A stretch of 64,000 nucleotides of DNA. Source: Frateuria sp. Soil773 (lineage in GTDB: Bacteria; Pseudomonadota; Gammaproteobacteria; Xanthomonadales; Rhodanobacteraceae). The notes under the pieces are model-generated. The model ran no database searches and had not been told where the DNA came from. It saw only the letters and a list, made by a program, of their open reading frames with translations. Within the stretch, counting starts at the first letter, position 1. Every line of letters starts with the position of its first letter. This document shows positions 33,489 to 42,745 of this stretch, one piece after another. The DNA lies in NCBI RefSeq assembly GCF_001428405.1, contig NZ_LMSL01000041.1, positions 445,844-509,843 of the forward strand. Reading direction: 5' to 3'. Position numbers and translations under genes: made by a program.

Positions 33489-35429
33489 CTAGGGCCGCGC
33501 CGTGCTGGCGGACGCGGCGGGCGCCGCTGGCCGCTGCATGCTCTCGGGCGGCAGCTTGTAGCGCTGGTTGGCATAGGCCCAGCTCGGCCACAGCGCGTGC
33601 GCCAGGGCTTCCTTCGCCAGCGCGGGATCGACCGCCTCCGGCGTGAGCTTCTCGGCGGCGACGTCGTAGCGGAACTCGGACGCCGGCTTCTGCGGCAGCA
33701 GCACCAGCAGCCTGTCGCCCTTGAGGTAACCGTAGTTGTCGCCGTACTGCATGATCGCGCGGTCGGGATAGCGCCGGGTCAGGTCGGCGCCGAGCATCGG
33801 ATGCACGCTGCTGATGCCGATCAGCGACAGCAGGGTCGGCGCGAGGTCGACCTGGCTAACCAGATGCTCGTCGCGCCGCACCGGCACGCCGGCGCCCAGG
33901 ATCAGCGCCGGGATATGGAAGTGCCGCACCGGCACCAGGCTGGCGCCGAACACGCGCGCGTCGTGGTCGGCCACCACCAGGAACACGGTGTGGTTCCAGT
34001 ACGGCGATTTCTTCGCGCGCTCGAAGAACTGCCCGATCGCCCAGTCCGCATAGCGCACGCTGTTGTCCACGCTGGCCGGGTCGCCCTGGGTCTGGATGCG
34101 TCCCTTCGGATACTCCCACGGCGTGTGGTTGGACACGCTGAAGGCCAGCGTGAAGGTGGGCTTGTCGCCGTCCTGCATCAGCCGGTGGTGCAGCTCGTTG
34201 AACATGTCCTCGTCGGCGGCGCCCCAGGAGCCGACGAAGCCGGGCTGGAGGTCGAACTTCGGCTGGTCGATCACTTCCTTGAAGCCGTTGCCGAGGAAGA
34301 AGCCCTTCATGTTGTCGAAGTGCGCCTCGCCGCCATAGATGAAGCGCGTGTGGTAGCCGTACTGGTCAAGCAGGCCGGCGATGGTGAAGAAACCGCGCTG
34401 GCTGCGCGGCAGCTTCAGCACCGCCTCGGCCGGGGTCGGCAGGAAGCCGGTGGTGAGCGCCTCCAGCCCGCGCACCGAACGGGTGCCTGTGGCATAGGTG
34501 CGCGCCAGCATCCAGCCCTGCGTGCCCAGCGCGTCGAGGTTGGGCGTGAGGTCCTTGCCGCCGAGGCTGCCGACGAACTGCGCACCCAGGCTTTCCTCGG
34601 CGATGATCACCAGGTTGTACGGCCGCGCCGGCGTGGCACTGGCCTGCTGCCGGTGCAGGCTGGGCATCGCCGGGTCGAGCGGCGCGCCGTCGAGGCCCGC
34701 GGCCCGGCGCACGATGGCCTGCATTTCCGCTTCCGGCATCTTGCCGTACACCGCCGAGGCGGAGCGCTCGTTCCCCATCGCCCAGATCGCGCTGCTGACG
34801 TTGTAGGCGGAGTTGAGCGGCAGCGTGTTGATCATCGCGTCGTCGCTGAAGGCCACCTGCGCGGCATTCAGCGGGCGATGCTCCAGCGTGCCGCGCCCGG
34901 CCAGGAACAGCACGGCGAACGCCACCACCGTGAACACCGGCCGCAGCCACAGGCGCATGCGCGCGTCCACCCTGCGCCACGACAGCAGGCGGAAGCCGAA
35001 CCAGCCCAGCGCGGCCAGCACCAGCACGCCGGCCAGCAGCACGCCCTTGTAGCCGTGCCACAGCATCGCCGAGACCTCGCGCGGGCTGGTGAGGTATTCG
35101 ATGAACAGGCGGTTCGGGCGCGTGTCGTACTCGATGATGAACTGCGGCGTGGAGACTTCCAGCAGCACCAGCAGCAACCACCACAGGCGATACCAGTAGG
35201 CGCTGAGCCGCACCGCCAGCGGGCGATGGCCCAGCCACGGCGACAGCAGCACCGGCCAGGCGCAGATCATCGCCAGGTAGCTCAGGTCGATGCGCCAGCC
35301 GCCGAGCAGGATCGGCCACAGCCCGCCGACCGGCTGCACGCGCGGCCACAGCCACAGCGACAGGCCGATCCGGCTCAGGGTGAGCAGGACGAAGGCCGCC
35401 GCAAAGAAACGCCATGACAAACGCCGCAT
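33489..35429 (-). CDS. LTA-synthase-family membrane sulfatase-fold transferase
   Basis: 646 residues: about five N-terminal membrane helices (residues 8-180), then a periplasmic sulfatase-fold domain. Metal and nucleophile motifs are visible: IIAEESLGAQ (metal-site Glu), TYATGTRSVRGLEALTTG (nucleophile Thr in GTRS), and VADHDAR (Asp-His). Family members transfer phosphoglycerol or phosphoethanolamine from lipids to glycans, as in osmoregulated periplasmic glucans in Gram-negatives. The ATG at 35429 matches the start of the first helix; a longer start at 35471 adds a non-membrane leader. The specific acceptor is unknown. It ends 25 nt from the shared terminator. Confidence 0.9.
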   Translation of the reverse strand: MRRLSWRFFAAAFVLLTLSRIGLSLWLWPRVQPVGGLWPILLGGWRIDLSYLAMICAWPVLLSPWLGHRPLAVRLSAYWYRLWWLLLVLLEVSTPQFIIEYDTRPNRLFIEYLTSPREVSAMLWHGYKGVLLAGVLVLAALGWFGFRLLSWRRVDARMRLWLRPVFTVVAFAVLFLAGRGTLEHRPLNAAQVAFSDDAMINTLPLNSAYNVSSAIWAMGNERSASAVYGKMPEAEMQAIVRRAAGLDGAPLDPAMPSLHRQQASATPARPYNLVIIAEESLGAQFVGSLGGKDLTPNLDALGTQGWMLARTYATGTRSVRGLEALTTGFLPTPAEAVLKLPRSQRGFFTIAGLLDQYGYHTRFIYGGEAHFDNMKGFFLGNGFKEVIDQPKFDLQPGFVGSWGAADEDMFNELHHRLMQDGDKPTFTLAFSVSNHTPWEYPKGRIQTQGDPASVDNSVRYADWAIGQFFERAKKSPYWNHTVFLVVADHDARVFGASLVPVRHFHIPALILGAGVPVRRDEHLVSQVDLAPTLLSLIGISSVHPMLGADLTRRYPDRAIMQYGDNYGYLKGDRLLVLLPQKPASEFRYDVAAEKLTPEAVDPALAKEALAHALWPSWAYANQRYKLPPESMQRPAAPAASASTARP

Positions 35430-35584
35430 GCCGGGATTCCGATGGAAAGGGGAAGCACACCGGCGCAGCACGGCGCGCCGGACACGGGGCGCAGTCTAGC
35501 GCGTCGCCGTGCATGCGGCCCCGGAAGGTGCATGCGCACGGCCATCTCCCGCACAATGGCGATCCCTCGAACGGTGCCGCATCC

Positions 35585-36202
35585 ATGCTCGAACTCCGCC
35601 ACGCCACGCCGATCGCCAGCGGCCAGCACCGCCTGGTGTACCAGCATCCGCACGAGCCGGATTTCCTGGTCAAGGTGATGCGCGCCGAGGAACTGGAGGC
35701 GCACCGCCGCGCGCCGTGGTACCGGCGCCTGGCGCGCACCGGGCCGTACCGCGGCTACCTGCGCGAACTCAAGGAATACCTGGCCTCGCGCTGCGCCTCC
35801 GACGGCGTGTCGCCGCTGGCGCGCGTGGTGGGCCTGGCCGAGACCGACCTCGGCCCCGGCCTGGTGGTGGAGAAGGTCTACGGCGCCGACGGCGGCCTGG
35901 CGCCCAACCTGGACAGCTGGGTGCGCCGCGACGGCTTCACCGCCGAGATCCAGGCGGCGATGGACACGCTGCTGGCGCAGCTGCTGGAGCACGACGTGAT
36001 CGCCGCCGACCTGCACGCCTGGAACCTGGTCTACGGCAGCGATTCCCAGGGCGGCACGCGGCTGGTGATGATCGACGGCTTCGGCGAGAAGAACATGATC
36101 CCGCACTGCTCGATGAACCGCCGCCACAACGCCAGCCGCACCCGCCACAAGTTCCGCCGGATGCTCGCGCGCACGCGGGCCACGCCGCGCTCGGCGGAAT
36201 GA
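35585..36202 (+). CDS. YrbL-family protein (PhoP regulatory network protein-like)
   Basis: 205 residues resembling YrbL, a kinase-fold protein named for control by PhoP/PmrA in enterics. Recognisable are HRLVYQHPHEPDFLVKVMR (N-lobe strand with lysine), WYRRLARTGPYRGYLRELKEYLASR, VVEKVYGADGGLAPNLDSW, a catalytic-loop-like HDVIAADLHAWNLVYG (D-x-x-x-x-N), and LVMIDGFGEKN (DFG-like). The C-terminus is basic (NRRHNASRTRHKFRRMLARTR). It is divergent from the LTA-synthase-like gene and near lipid A modification genes, consistent with a PhoP/PmrA-type theme. Biochemical function is unknown. Confidence 0.85.
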   Translation: MLELRHATPIASGQHRLVYQHPHEPDFLVKVMRAEELEAHRRAPWYRRLARTGPYRGYLRELKEYLASRCASDGVSPLARVVGLAETDLGPGLVVEKVYGADGGLAPNLDSWVRRDGFTAEIQAAMDTLLAQLLEHDVIAADLHAWNLVYGSDSQGGTRLVMIDGFGEKNMIPHCSMNRRHNASRTRHKFRRMLARTRATPRSAE

Positions 36203-36264
36203 ATCTGGCGGCGCGCCGCCTGCCTCAGTACCTATTCACGATCTTCGGGTATCTCCACATCGGA

Positions 36265-36352
36265 CGTCATCCCAGCGAAAGCTGGGATCCAGCGTCTTTG
36301 GAGCTTGGGAGCATCAAGTCACTGGATTCCTGCTTTCGCAGGAATGACGACG
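36265..36352. repeat. Dispersed palindromic repeat, copy 6
   Basis: Simple form: CGTCATCCCAGCGAAAGCTGGGATCCAGCG, a short spacer, then ACTGGATTCCTGCTTTCGCAGGAATGACGA. The 5' flank GATCTTCGGGTATC resembles that of copies 3 and 4. It lies between the convergent yrbL-like and eptA-like genes. Confidence 0.85.
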
Positions 36353-36388
36353 AAGCTATCGGACGACCGCTGAATCGCGAACACGCAC

Positions 36389-38050
36389 TTACGTCGCGTT
36401 GTCCCGACGGCAGCCCGCCAGCATGTCCAGCGGCCGGCGGTAGACGCCGGTCTGCACGTCGAACATGCCCAGCACGGTGTGGAACAGGTTGTCCTGGCTC
36501 AGCCGCTGCGCCTGCAGCGCGTCGAGGCAGGCGGGCTTGAGCTCGCTGTCCTGCCGCCACTGCGGCGACAGCCACAGCAGCATCGGGATGTGCTTCTGCT
36601 GGGAGGGCGCCTCGTTCCAGTCGGCGCCGTGCAGGTACAGGTTGTTCTCGCCCAGCGACTCGCCGTGATCGGACAGGTACAGCATGGCCGTGTCGACCTG
36701 CGGTTGCGCGGCAAGCATGTCGACGACGCGGCCAAGGATGTGGTCGGTGTAGAGGATGGTGTTGTCGTAGCTGTTGACCACCTGCGCGTAGCTGCAGGTC
36801 TGCAGCTCGGCGGTGTTGCAGCCCGGGCCGAAGCGGGCCATGTCGGCCGGATAGCGCTTGTAGTAGGCCGGCCCGTGGCTGCCCTTGATGTGCAGCACGA
36901 TCAGCGCCGGCGAGCGCATCGAGGCCAGCCGCTGCGGCAGGCCGTCGATCAGCACCTGGTCGAGGCAGCCGTCGCCGTCGCACAGGCCAGCGATCTTCGC
37001 CGCGGTCAGGTCCTCGTTGGGCACCCGCGCGCAGACGCCCTTGCAGCCTTCGTCGTTGTCGCGCCAGAACACGTCCACGCCGGCGTGCCGCAGCACGTCG
37101 AGCAGGTTCCAGCGCGCCTTCGCCGTCGCCTTGTCGAAATGCGCGCGGCCCAGGTCGGAGAACATGCACGGCACCGAGACCGTGGTGGCGGTGCCGCACG
37201 ACCAGGTGTCGCGGAAGTAGTACACGCCGCGCTGCTTCATCTCCGGGTTGGTCTCGCGCGGATAGCCCTGCAGCGAGAAGTTCTCCGCCCGCGCCGTCTC
37301 GCCCACCACCAGCACCAGCACCCGCCTGCGGCCGTCGGCGGTCGCCGCCGGGGCCAGCCGCGCGTCGGTGCCGATCGGCACCAGCGGCCGCTGGCGGCGG
37401 AACACGTCGCGCTGCAGGTAGTGGAAGGTGCCGCTCAGCGCCGCGTACGGGTTGAACACGTCGTACATCACGCGATGGTTGCGGAAGTAGTACACGTAGG
37501 TGCGCCCGGCCAGGTATGCCGACGCGCCCATCGAGGCCAGCACCAGGCCCACGATCACCGCCCGCCGCAGCAGCTCGCGCCGCCACGGCGCGAAACGCAC
37601 CGGCACGCACAGCACGATCGCCGCCGGCAGCACGCCGGCCAGCGCGAACCAGCCCAGCGCGCCGCGCGTCAGCAGGGCGCCGGCCTCGGCCCGGCTGGTC
37701 TCGAAGATGCTCTGGATCACTTCCTGGTTGAGCCAGGCGCCGAAGTTGTCGATGTAGTAGGCGCTGGCCGCGCTGACCAGCACCAGCAGCGCCAGCAGCG
37801 GCTTGCCCACGCGCGGCCACAGCACCGCCGAGACGATCACCACCACCATGCCGACCAGCCGCAGGCACACCGACAGCGCGAACGGCCACTGCTGCAGCAT
37901 GCCGCCCGAGGCGGCGAACGACGCCACCACCTGCCGCCACAGCGTCTGGTTGAGGAAGGCCAGCAGGTACGCCGCCACCAGCAGGCCCAGCGCCCACGCG
38001 GGCATCGCCCGGCGGCCCGTGCCGGGCAACGCGTCGATCCGATCCGTCAC
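36389..38050 (-). CDS. Phosphoethanolamine transferase, EptA-like
   Basis: A 553-residue inner membrane enzyme that transfers phosphoethanolamine from phosphatidylethanolamine to lipid A or a related acceptor. Five N-terminal helices (about residues 15-185) precede a periplasmic alkaline-phosphatase-fold domain. VLVVGETARAENFSLQGYPRETNP contains metal-site Glu251 and nucleophile Thr252, and YLSDHGESLGE and QQKHIPMLLW provide further metal ligands. Several paired cysteines (TWSCGTATTVSVPC, EGCKGVC, LCDGDGC, CNTAELQTC) match EptA disulfides. It is codirectional with the ArnT-like gene 99 bp upstream. It is an intrinsic chromosomal homologue with no mobile context. Confidence 0.92.
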   Translation of the reverse strand: MTDRIDALPGTGRRAMPAWALGLLVAAYLLAFLNQTLWRQVVASFAASGGMLQQWPFALSVCLRLVGMVVVIVSAVLWPRVGKPLLALLVLVSAASAYYIDNFGAWLNQEVIQSIFETSRAEAGALLTRGALGWFALAGVLPAAIVLCVPVRFAPWRRELLRRAVIVGLVLASMGASAYLAGRTYVYYFRNHRVMYDVFNPYAALSGTFHYLQRDVFRRQRPLVPIGTDARLAPAATADGRRRVLVLVVGETARAENFSLQGYPRETNPEMKQRGVYYFRDTWSCGTATTVSVPCMFSDLGRAHFDKATAKARWNLLDVLRHAGVDVFWRDNDEGCKGVCARVPNEDLTAAKIAGLCDGDGCLDQVLIDGLPQRLASMRSPALIVLHIKGSHGPAYYKRYPADMARFGPGCNTAELQTCSYAQVVNSYDNTILYTDHILGRVVDMLAAQPQVDTAMLYLSDHGESLGENNLYLHGADWNEAPSQQKHIPMLLWLSPQWRQDSELKPACLDALQAQRLSQDNLFHTVLGMFDVQTGVYRRPLDMLAGCRRDNAT

Positions 38051-38149
38051 GCCCTGTTCCTCCGCGGTGCCGACGACCGCGCAAAGCGTTGATTTTAGTC
38101 GATCCGCCCCCTGCGCGACAGCGCGATGGCAAGCGGATGACAGGCCCGT

Positions 38150-39838
38150 TCAGCGGATCGACGGACAGCCCGGCAGCACCGCCGCCGCATCGAACATCCA
38201 CCACTCGTTGCGGTTGGCCGTACCCACCCGCAGCGCCCTCGAACGGTCCACGCAACCGTCCATGACCTTGCCGTCGATCAGGATCCAGCGCCGTTGCGGC
38301 GCCTGCGCCTGCCACGCCAGCGCGTCGTGCAACTGCTGCCGCGCCGGGCGCGAGAAGCCGAACTCGCGCACCGGGCGCAGCGCCTGGAGCAGCAGTTCCT
38401 CGCGCCACTGCACCAGGGCCAGCTCGCCCTGCGGGCCGATCCGCGCATCGGCGCGGCGCATCAGGGCGCGGGCCGACTGGTTGTCGTCGAGCAGCAGGGC
38501 GGTGGCGCAGCTCCACGCCACCCAGGCGGCCGCGATGCCGGCCAGCAGCCCGGCCACGCCGCGGACGGGGCGGAACCAGGCCGCCGCCAGCAGGATCAGC
38601 GCGCCCACCGCGATCGCCGCCAGCCACAGCGGCCGCCCCTGCGCCGCCAGCTCGTAGCCGTCGGCGATCCGCTGGGCCGCGCGCGGATGCGCCAGCAGGG
38701 CCCACAGGCCGGCGCCGGCGAACAGCAGCCCCATCAGCACCGCCAGCGCGAACGCCGACCGCTGCAGCCAGCGCGCGCGCAGCAGCGGCTCCAGGTACGG
38801 CGCCAGCGCCAGCGCCGCCATCGGCAGCGCCGGCAGCAGGTAGATCTCGCGCTTGCCGCCGGGAATGCTGAAGAACAGCAGGGCCAGCAGCCACCAGGCC
38901 AGCGGCAGCAGCAGGCGCGGCTCGCGCCCGCGCAGGGCTCGGCGCCAGGCCGGGACGGCCAGCGGAATCAGCAGGCACACCGGGAACCAGTCGCGCAGCA
39001 TCACCAGCCCGAAGAACCAGAACGGCTCCACGTGCGTCCACGAATTGGCGTAGCGCTCGGCGGTCTGGCGGAACAGCAGGTCGTGCACGTAGGCCTGGTA
39101 CTCCGGCGAACGCTGGCCGTAGGCCACCGCCAGCATCGGCACCAGCCACAGCAGGATCGGCAGCAGGAAGGCCAGCGCGCCGCCGGCCCAGCGCCAGCCG
39201 TCGCCGCGGGTGCGGGTGATCCCGGGCCATTGCCGCCACCGCGCATAGGCGTACGGCAGCAGCATCAGCAGCGCCAGCACGCCGACGCCCTTGCTGATCA
39301 CGCCCATCCCCGCCGCGAGGCAGCCCAGCCAGTACGCGCGCCAGTCCGGCCCGCGCAGGCAGTGCACCAGCAGGCCAGCGTTGCCCAGGGTGATCCACAG
39401 CAGCAGCAGCGGATCGATCTGCGCGTGCCTGACCACGTCGACGAACTGCATGGCGGCCAGCAGCGCGATGGCGGCATGCAGGCCGGTCCGCTCGTCCCAC
39501 AGCCGCCGGCCAGTGCGGTAGACCACGGCCAGGGTCGCCAGGCCGGACAGCAGCGACGGCAGCAGGAAGGCGCCGCGCCAGCCGCCGGTCAGCCAGGACA
39601 CGGCCGCCTCGCACCACATCAGGAGCGGCGGCTTGTCCGAGTACAGCTCGATCCCCCGGTGCGGGAACAGCCATTGCCCGGAATCGAGCATCTGCCGCGC
39701 GATCAGGGCGAAGCGCGGCTCGTCCGGCGGCCACGGATGGCGCAGGCCGATCCCTGCCGCCAGCACCACGAACGCCACCAGCATGAACCACCCGAAGGCC
39801 CGGCGGGCGGCCCCGTCATCGGCAGTCTGAGGACTCAT
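38150..39838 (-). CDS. ArnT-like glycosyltransferase family 39 membrane protein
   Basis: 562 residues with about twelve membrane helices. The GT39/ArnT signature is present at the N-terminus: RHPWPPDEPRFALIARQML (the catalytic-type DEPR) and YSDKPPLLMWCEA (DKPPL) in the first periplasmic loop. ArnT enzymes move aminoarabinose or other sugars from undecaprenyl-phosphate to lipid A. No arnBCAD genes are in the window, so the donor sugar is unknown. The ATG at 39838 has GAGGG 7-10 nt upstream. Its promoter region is shared with a divergent glucan synthase gene and holds a palindrome. Confidence 0.9.
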   Translation of the reverse strand: MSPQTADDGAARRAFGWFMLVAFVVLAAGIGLRHPWPPDEPRFALIARQMLDSGQWLFPHRGIELYSDKPPLLMWCEAAVSWLTGGWRGAFLLPSLLSGLATLAVVYRTGRRLWDERTGLHAAIALLAAMQFVDVVRHAQIDPLLLLWITLGNAGLLVHCLRGPDWRAYWLGCLAAGMGVISKGVGVLALLMLLPYAYARWRQWPGITRTRGDGWRWAGGALAFLLPILLWLVPMLAVAYGQRSPEYQAYVHDLLFRQTAERYANSWTHVEPFWFFGLVMLRDWFPVCLLIPLAVPAWRRALRGREPRLLLPLAWWLLALLFFSIPGGKREIYLLPALPMAALALAPYLEPLLRARWLQRSAFALAVLMGLLFAGAGLWALLAHPRAAQRIADGYELAAQGRPLWLAAIAVGALILLAAAWFRPVRGVAGLLAGIAAAWVAWSCATALLLDDNQSARALMRRADARIGPQGELALVQWREELLLQALRPVREFGFSRPARQQLHDALAWQAQAPQRRWILIDGKVMDGCVDRSRALRVGTANRNEWWMFDAAAVLPGCPSIR

Positions 39839-39870
39839 CTCGCACCCTCGGCTGAAATCCAGCTCGGCAG

Positions 39871-39890
39871 GATAGGAAGGCTTCCTTATC
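39871..39890. promoter_or_regulatory. Near-perfect palindrome in the arnT-like/glucan-synthase intergenic region
   Basis: GATA-GGAAG-G-CTTCC-T-TATC is symmetrical apart from one extra T. It lies 33-52 bp upstream of the ArnT-like start and about 130 bp upstream of the divergent GH17-GT2 start. It is a candidate operator; the cognate regulator is unknown. Confidence 0.35.
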
Positions 39891-39917
39891 ACCGGATTAC
39901 ACGCCTCCGGCCTGACC

Positions 39918-39947
39918 TTGCGCTGACCGCTCCGGGCACGCTTTATT
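39918..39947 (+). promoter_or_regulatory. Weak sigma-70-like promoter for the glucan synthase
   Basis: TTGCGC (39918-39923) and TTTATT (39942-39947) are spaced by 18 bp, each matching 4 of 6 consensus bases. They lie 72 nt before the TTG start. Confidence 0.25.
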
Positions 39948-40018
39948 GAGCCGCCTGCCCCGCCTCAGTAAGCTCCACAGGCTTTTCGGCCTCGTGTGAG
40001 GCACCCACGGGGATCGTC

Positions 40019-42616
40019 TTGAGCGCCACAGCCACCACCCGCGACAGCCGCTATCCGCTGTTCACAGCCATCCTGCTCGCCGTGATCGTGGCGGCCATGA
40101 ACATCGGCCTGTGGTGGTGGAGCAACCTGCCGCACGGCCCGGAGGACTGGCACGGCAAGATCGGCGGCTTCGCGCTGTCGCCGTTCCAGCGCTACCAGGA
40201 CCCGCTGAAGAAGGACTTCCCCAGCGACGACGAGATAGCCGGCGACCTGAAGCTGGTGGCCCGCTACAGCGACCGCATCCGCACCTATTCGATGCAGGTC
40301 AACCCGCAGATCTACCGGCTGGCCGAGAAACAGGGCCTGCAGGTGATGGCCGGCGCCGAGATCGACCGGCGCATGGACAACAACGAGCGCGAGATCGAGG
40401 CGCTGATCGCGCAGGCGCGACGCTACCCCAACTCGATCAACCGGGTGGTGGTCGGCAACGAGGTGCTGTTCCGCAACGACATCCCGCCGGAGCAGTTGAT
40501 GGCCTACGCCGACCGCGTGCGCGCGGCGGTGCACCAGCCGGTGACCATCGCCGAGCCGGCGCACATCTGGGTCAAGTACCCGGAACTGGTGCGGCACGTC
40601 GACTTCATCACCGTGCACCTGTTCCCGTACTGGAACGGCGTGGACCGCAAGAACGCCATCGACGACGCGCTCGGCAGCTACCAGCAACTGCAGCGGCTGT
40701 ACCCGGACAAGCACATCGTGATCGGCGAGATCGGCTGGCCGTCCAACGGCAACCGCTTCCAGTACGCCGACCCGTCGGTGTCGAACGAGGCGATCTTCCT
40801 GCGCCAGTGGTTCAACGTCGCCAAGCAGTTGCACATCGACTACTACGTGATGGAGGCGTTCGACCAGCCCTGGAAGGAGCAGCTCTCGGGCCGCACCGAA
40901 GCCTACTGGGGCATGTTCAACGCCGACCGCCAACTGAAGTTCCCGTTCACCGGGCCGGTCACCGAGGACGTCGGCTGGCCGTGGAAGGCGCTGGCGGCGA
41001 GCCTGCTGGCGCTGATCCCGATGGTCTGGTTCGCGCGCCGCTTCAGCCGCTTCAAGCTGATGGGCCGGTTCTTCTTCGCCGCGCTGATCCAGCTCGCCTG
41101 CGGCCTGGTGGTGTGGTCGGCGACGCTGCCGTTCAACTTCTACCTGAGCTGGATCGACTGGACCATGCTGGTCCTGCTGTTCCCGGCGCAGATCGCGATC
41201 CTCGCCATCCTGCTGATCAACGGCTTCGAGTTCACCGAGGTGCTGTGGCGGCGCAACTGGGTGCGCCACGCCGGCATGCTGCGGCCCGACCGCCCCGAGA
41301 AACAGCCGTTCGTGTCGATTCACCTGGCCTGCTACAACGAGCCGCCGGAGATGGTGATCGTCACGCTCGATTCGCTGGCCGAGCTGGACTACCAGAACTA
41401 CGAAGTGCTGGTGATCGACAACAACACCAAGAACCCGGACGTGTGGAAGCCGGTGCAGGCGTACTGCGAGAAGCTCGGCCGCCGCTTCCGCTTCTTCCAC
41501 CTGGAGCCGTGGCCCGGCTTCAAGGCCGGCGCGCTGAACTTCGGCCTGAAGGAGACCGCGCCGGAAGCCGAGGTGGTGGCGGTGATCGACGCCGACTACG
41601 TGGTGCGCCCGGACTGGCTGGCCACCCTCACCGGCCACTTCCACGACCCGAAGGTGGCGGTGGTGCAGTGCCCGCAGGCGCACCGCGACTTCGAGCACAA
41701 CCGCTTCCGCCGCATGACCGCGTGGGAATACGACGGCTTCTTCCGCATCGGCATGCACCATCGCAACGAGCGCAACGCGATCATCCAGCACGGCACCATG
41801 ACCATGGTTCGCCGCTCCGCGCTGGAAGGCACCGGCGGCTGGTCCGAGTGGACCATCTGCGAGGACGCCGAGCTGGGCCTGCGCCTGATGCATGCCGGCT
41901 ACGAGCTGGTCTACGTCGACGAGCTGATGGGCAAGGGCCTCACCCCGGCCGACTTCAAGGCGTACAAGAGCCAGCGCTACCGCTGGGCGTTCGGCGCCAT
42001 GCAGATCCTCAAGGGCCGCTGGGACTGGATGACCAGGAAGGGTCCGCTCTCGGCCGGCCAGCGCTTCCACTTCCTCACCGGCTGGTTCAGCTGGTTCGCC
42101 GACGCGCTGCACCTGATCTTTACCATGATGGCGATCTACTGGACCGCCGGCATGATCGGCCTGCCCACCCTGTTCAGCCTGCCGATGCAGTTGTTCCTGA
42201 TCCCGGTGATCGGCTTCTTCTTCGCCAAGGCGATCTTCGGCATCGTGCTGTACCGCGCCCGCGTGCCCTGCGGCTGGTACGACACGCTGATGGCGTCGCT
42301 GGCCAGCATGGGCCTCAGCCACGCCATCGCGCGCGGCATCCTGCACGGCCTCACCCGCGAGAAGACCGCCTTCGTGGTCACCGCCAAGAGCCGGCGCCTG
42401 GGCGAATCGGGCTTCGCCGCGTTCGCGCCGGTGCGCGAGGAGCTGCTGATGGCCTGCGCGCTGACCCTGTGCGTGATCGGCATGGCGATCGGCTTCGGCA
42501 CGCGCTACGTCGAGGGCACCCTGTGGATGATCATCCTCGCCGCGCAGTCGATCCCGTACTTCTCCGCCGTGGTCGGCGCGTGGATCGCGCACAAGGCCGG
42601 CGACAAGGCCGGCTGA
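40019..42616 (+). CDS. Fused GH17-GT2 membrane beta-glucan synthase
   Basis: 865 residues. A first membrane helix (about 15-35) leads to a GH17 domain (about 60-300) with VVVGNEVLF (acid/base Glu) and IVIGEIGWPSNG (nucleophile Glu). Several helices follow, then a GT2 domain (about 420-680) with CYNEPPEMV, IDADYVV (DxD), EDAELGLRL and QRYRW (QxxRW), then more helices. Such fusions resemble the Bradyrhizobium NdvB/NdvC-type enzymes that make beta-1,3-linked glucans, where the GH17 part remodels the product. The start is TTG at 40019 with GGGGA 6-7 nt before it. It is divergent from the ArnT-like gene. Confidence 0.9.
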   Translation: MSATATTRDSRYPLFTAILLAVIVAAMNIGLWWWSNLPHGPEDWHGKIGGFALSPFQRYQDPLKKDFPSDDEIAGDLKLVARYSDRIRTYSMQVNPQIYRLAEKQGLQVMAGAEIDRRMDNNEREIEALIAQARRYPNSINRVVVGNEVLFRNDIPPEQLMAYADRVRAAVHQPVTIAEPAHIWVKYPELVRHVDFITVHLFPYWNGVDRKNAIDDALGSYQQLQRLYPDKHIVIGEIGWPSNGNRFQYADPSVSNEAIFLRQWFNVAKQLHIDYYVMEAFDQPWKEQLSGRTEAYWGMFNADRQLKFPFTGPVTEDVGWPWKALAASLLALIPMVWFARRFSRFKLMGRFFFAALIQLACGLVVWSATLPFNFYLSWIDWTMLVLLFPAQIAILAILLINGFEFTEVLWRRNWVRHAGMLRPDRPEKQPFVSIHLACYNEPPEMVIVTLDSLAELDYQNYEVLVIDNNTKNPDVWKPVQAYCEKLGRRFRFFHLEPWPGFKAGALNFGLKETAPEAEVVAVIDADYVVRPDWLATLTGHFHDPKVAVVQCPQAHRDFEHNRFRRMTAWEYDGFFRIGMHHRNERNAIIQHGTMTMVRRSALEGTGGWSEWTICEDAELGLRLMHAGYELVYVDELMGKGLTPADFKAYKSQRYRWAFGAMQILKGRWDWMTRKGPLSAGQRFHFLTGWFSWFADALHLIFTMMAIYWTAGMIGLPTLFSLPMQLFLIPVIGFFFAKAIFGIVLYRARVPCGWYDTLMASLASMGLSHAIARGILHGLTREKTAFVVTAKSRRLGESGFAAFAPVREELLMACALTLCVIGMAIGFGTRYVEGTLWMIILAAQSIPYFSAVVGAWIAHKAGDKAG

Positions 42617-42745
42617 CGCCCGCGCGCCCGGCCCGGCGCGCGCGGCGCCCGCGCCGGGGTTGGCCGGGCTTCATACGATGCCGACGCCAACTTGGGTAAG
42701 CTGCCCCTACCCGTGTACCCGCATTCAAGGATGGAACCCCCGCGC

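Noticed and set aside
36389-38050. Mobile colistin-resistance (mcr) gene
   Set aside because: The gene is an EptA-type chromosomal homologue with the same high GC as its neighbours and no insertion sequences or plasmid genes around it.
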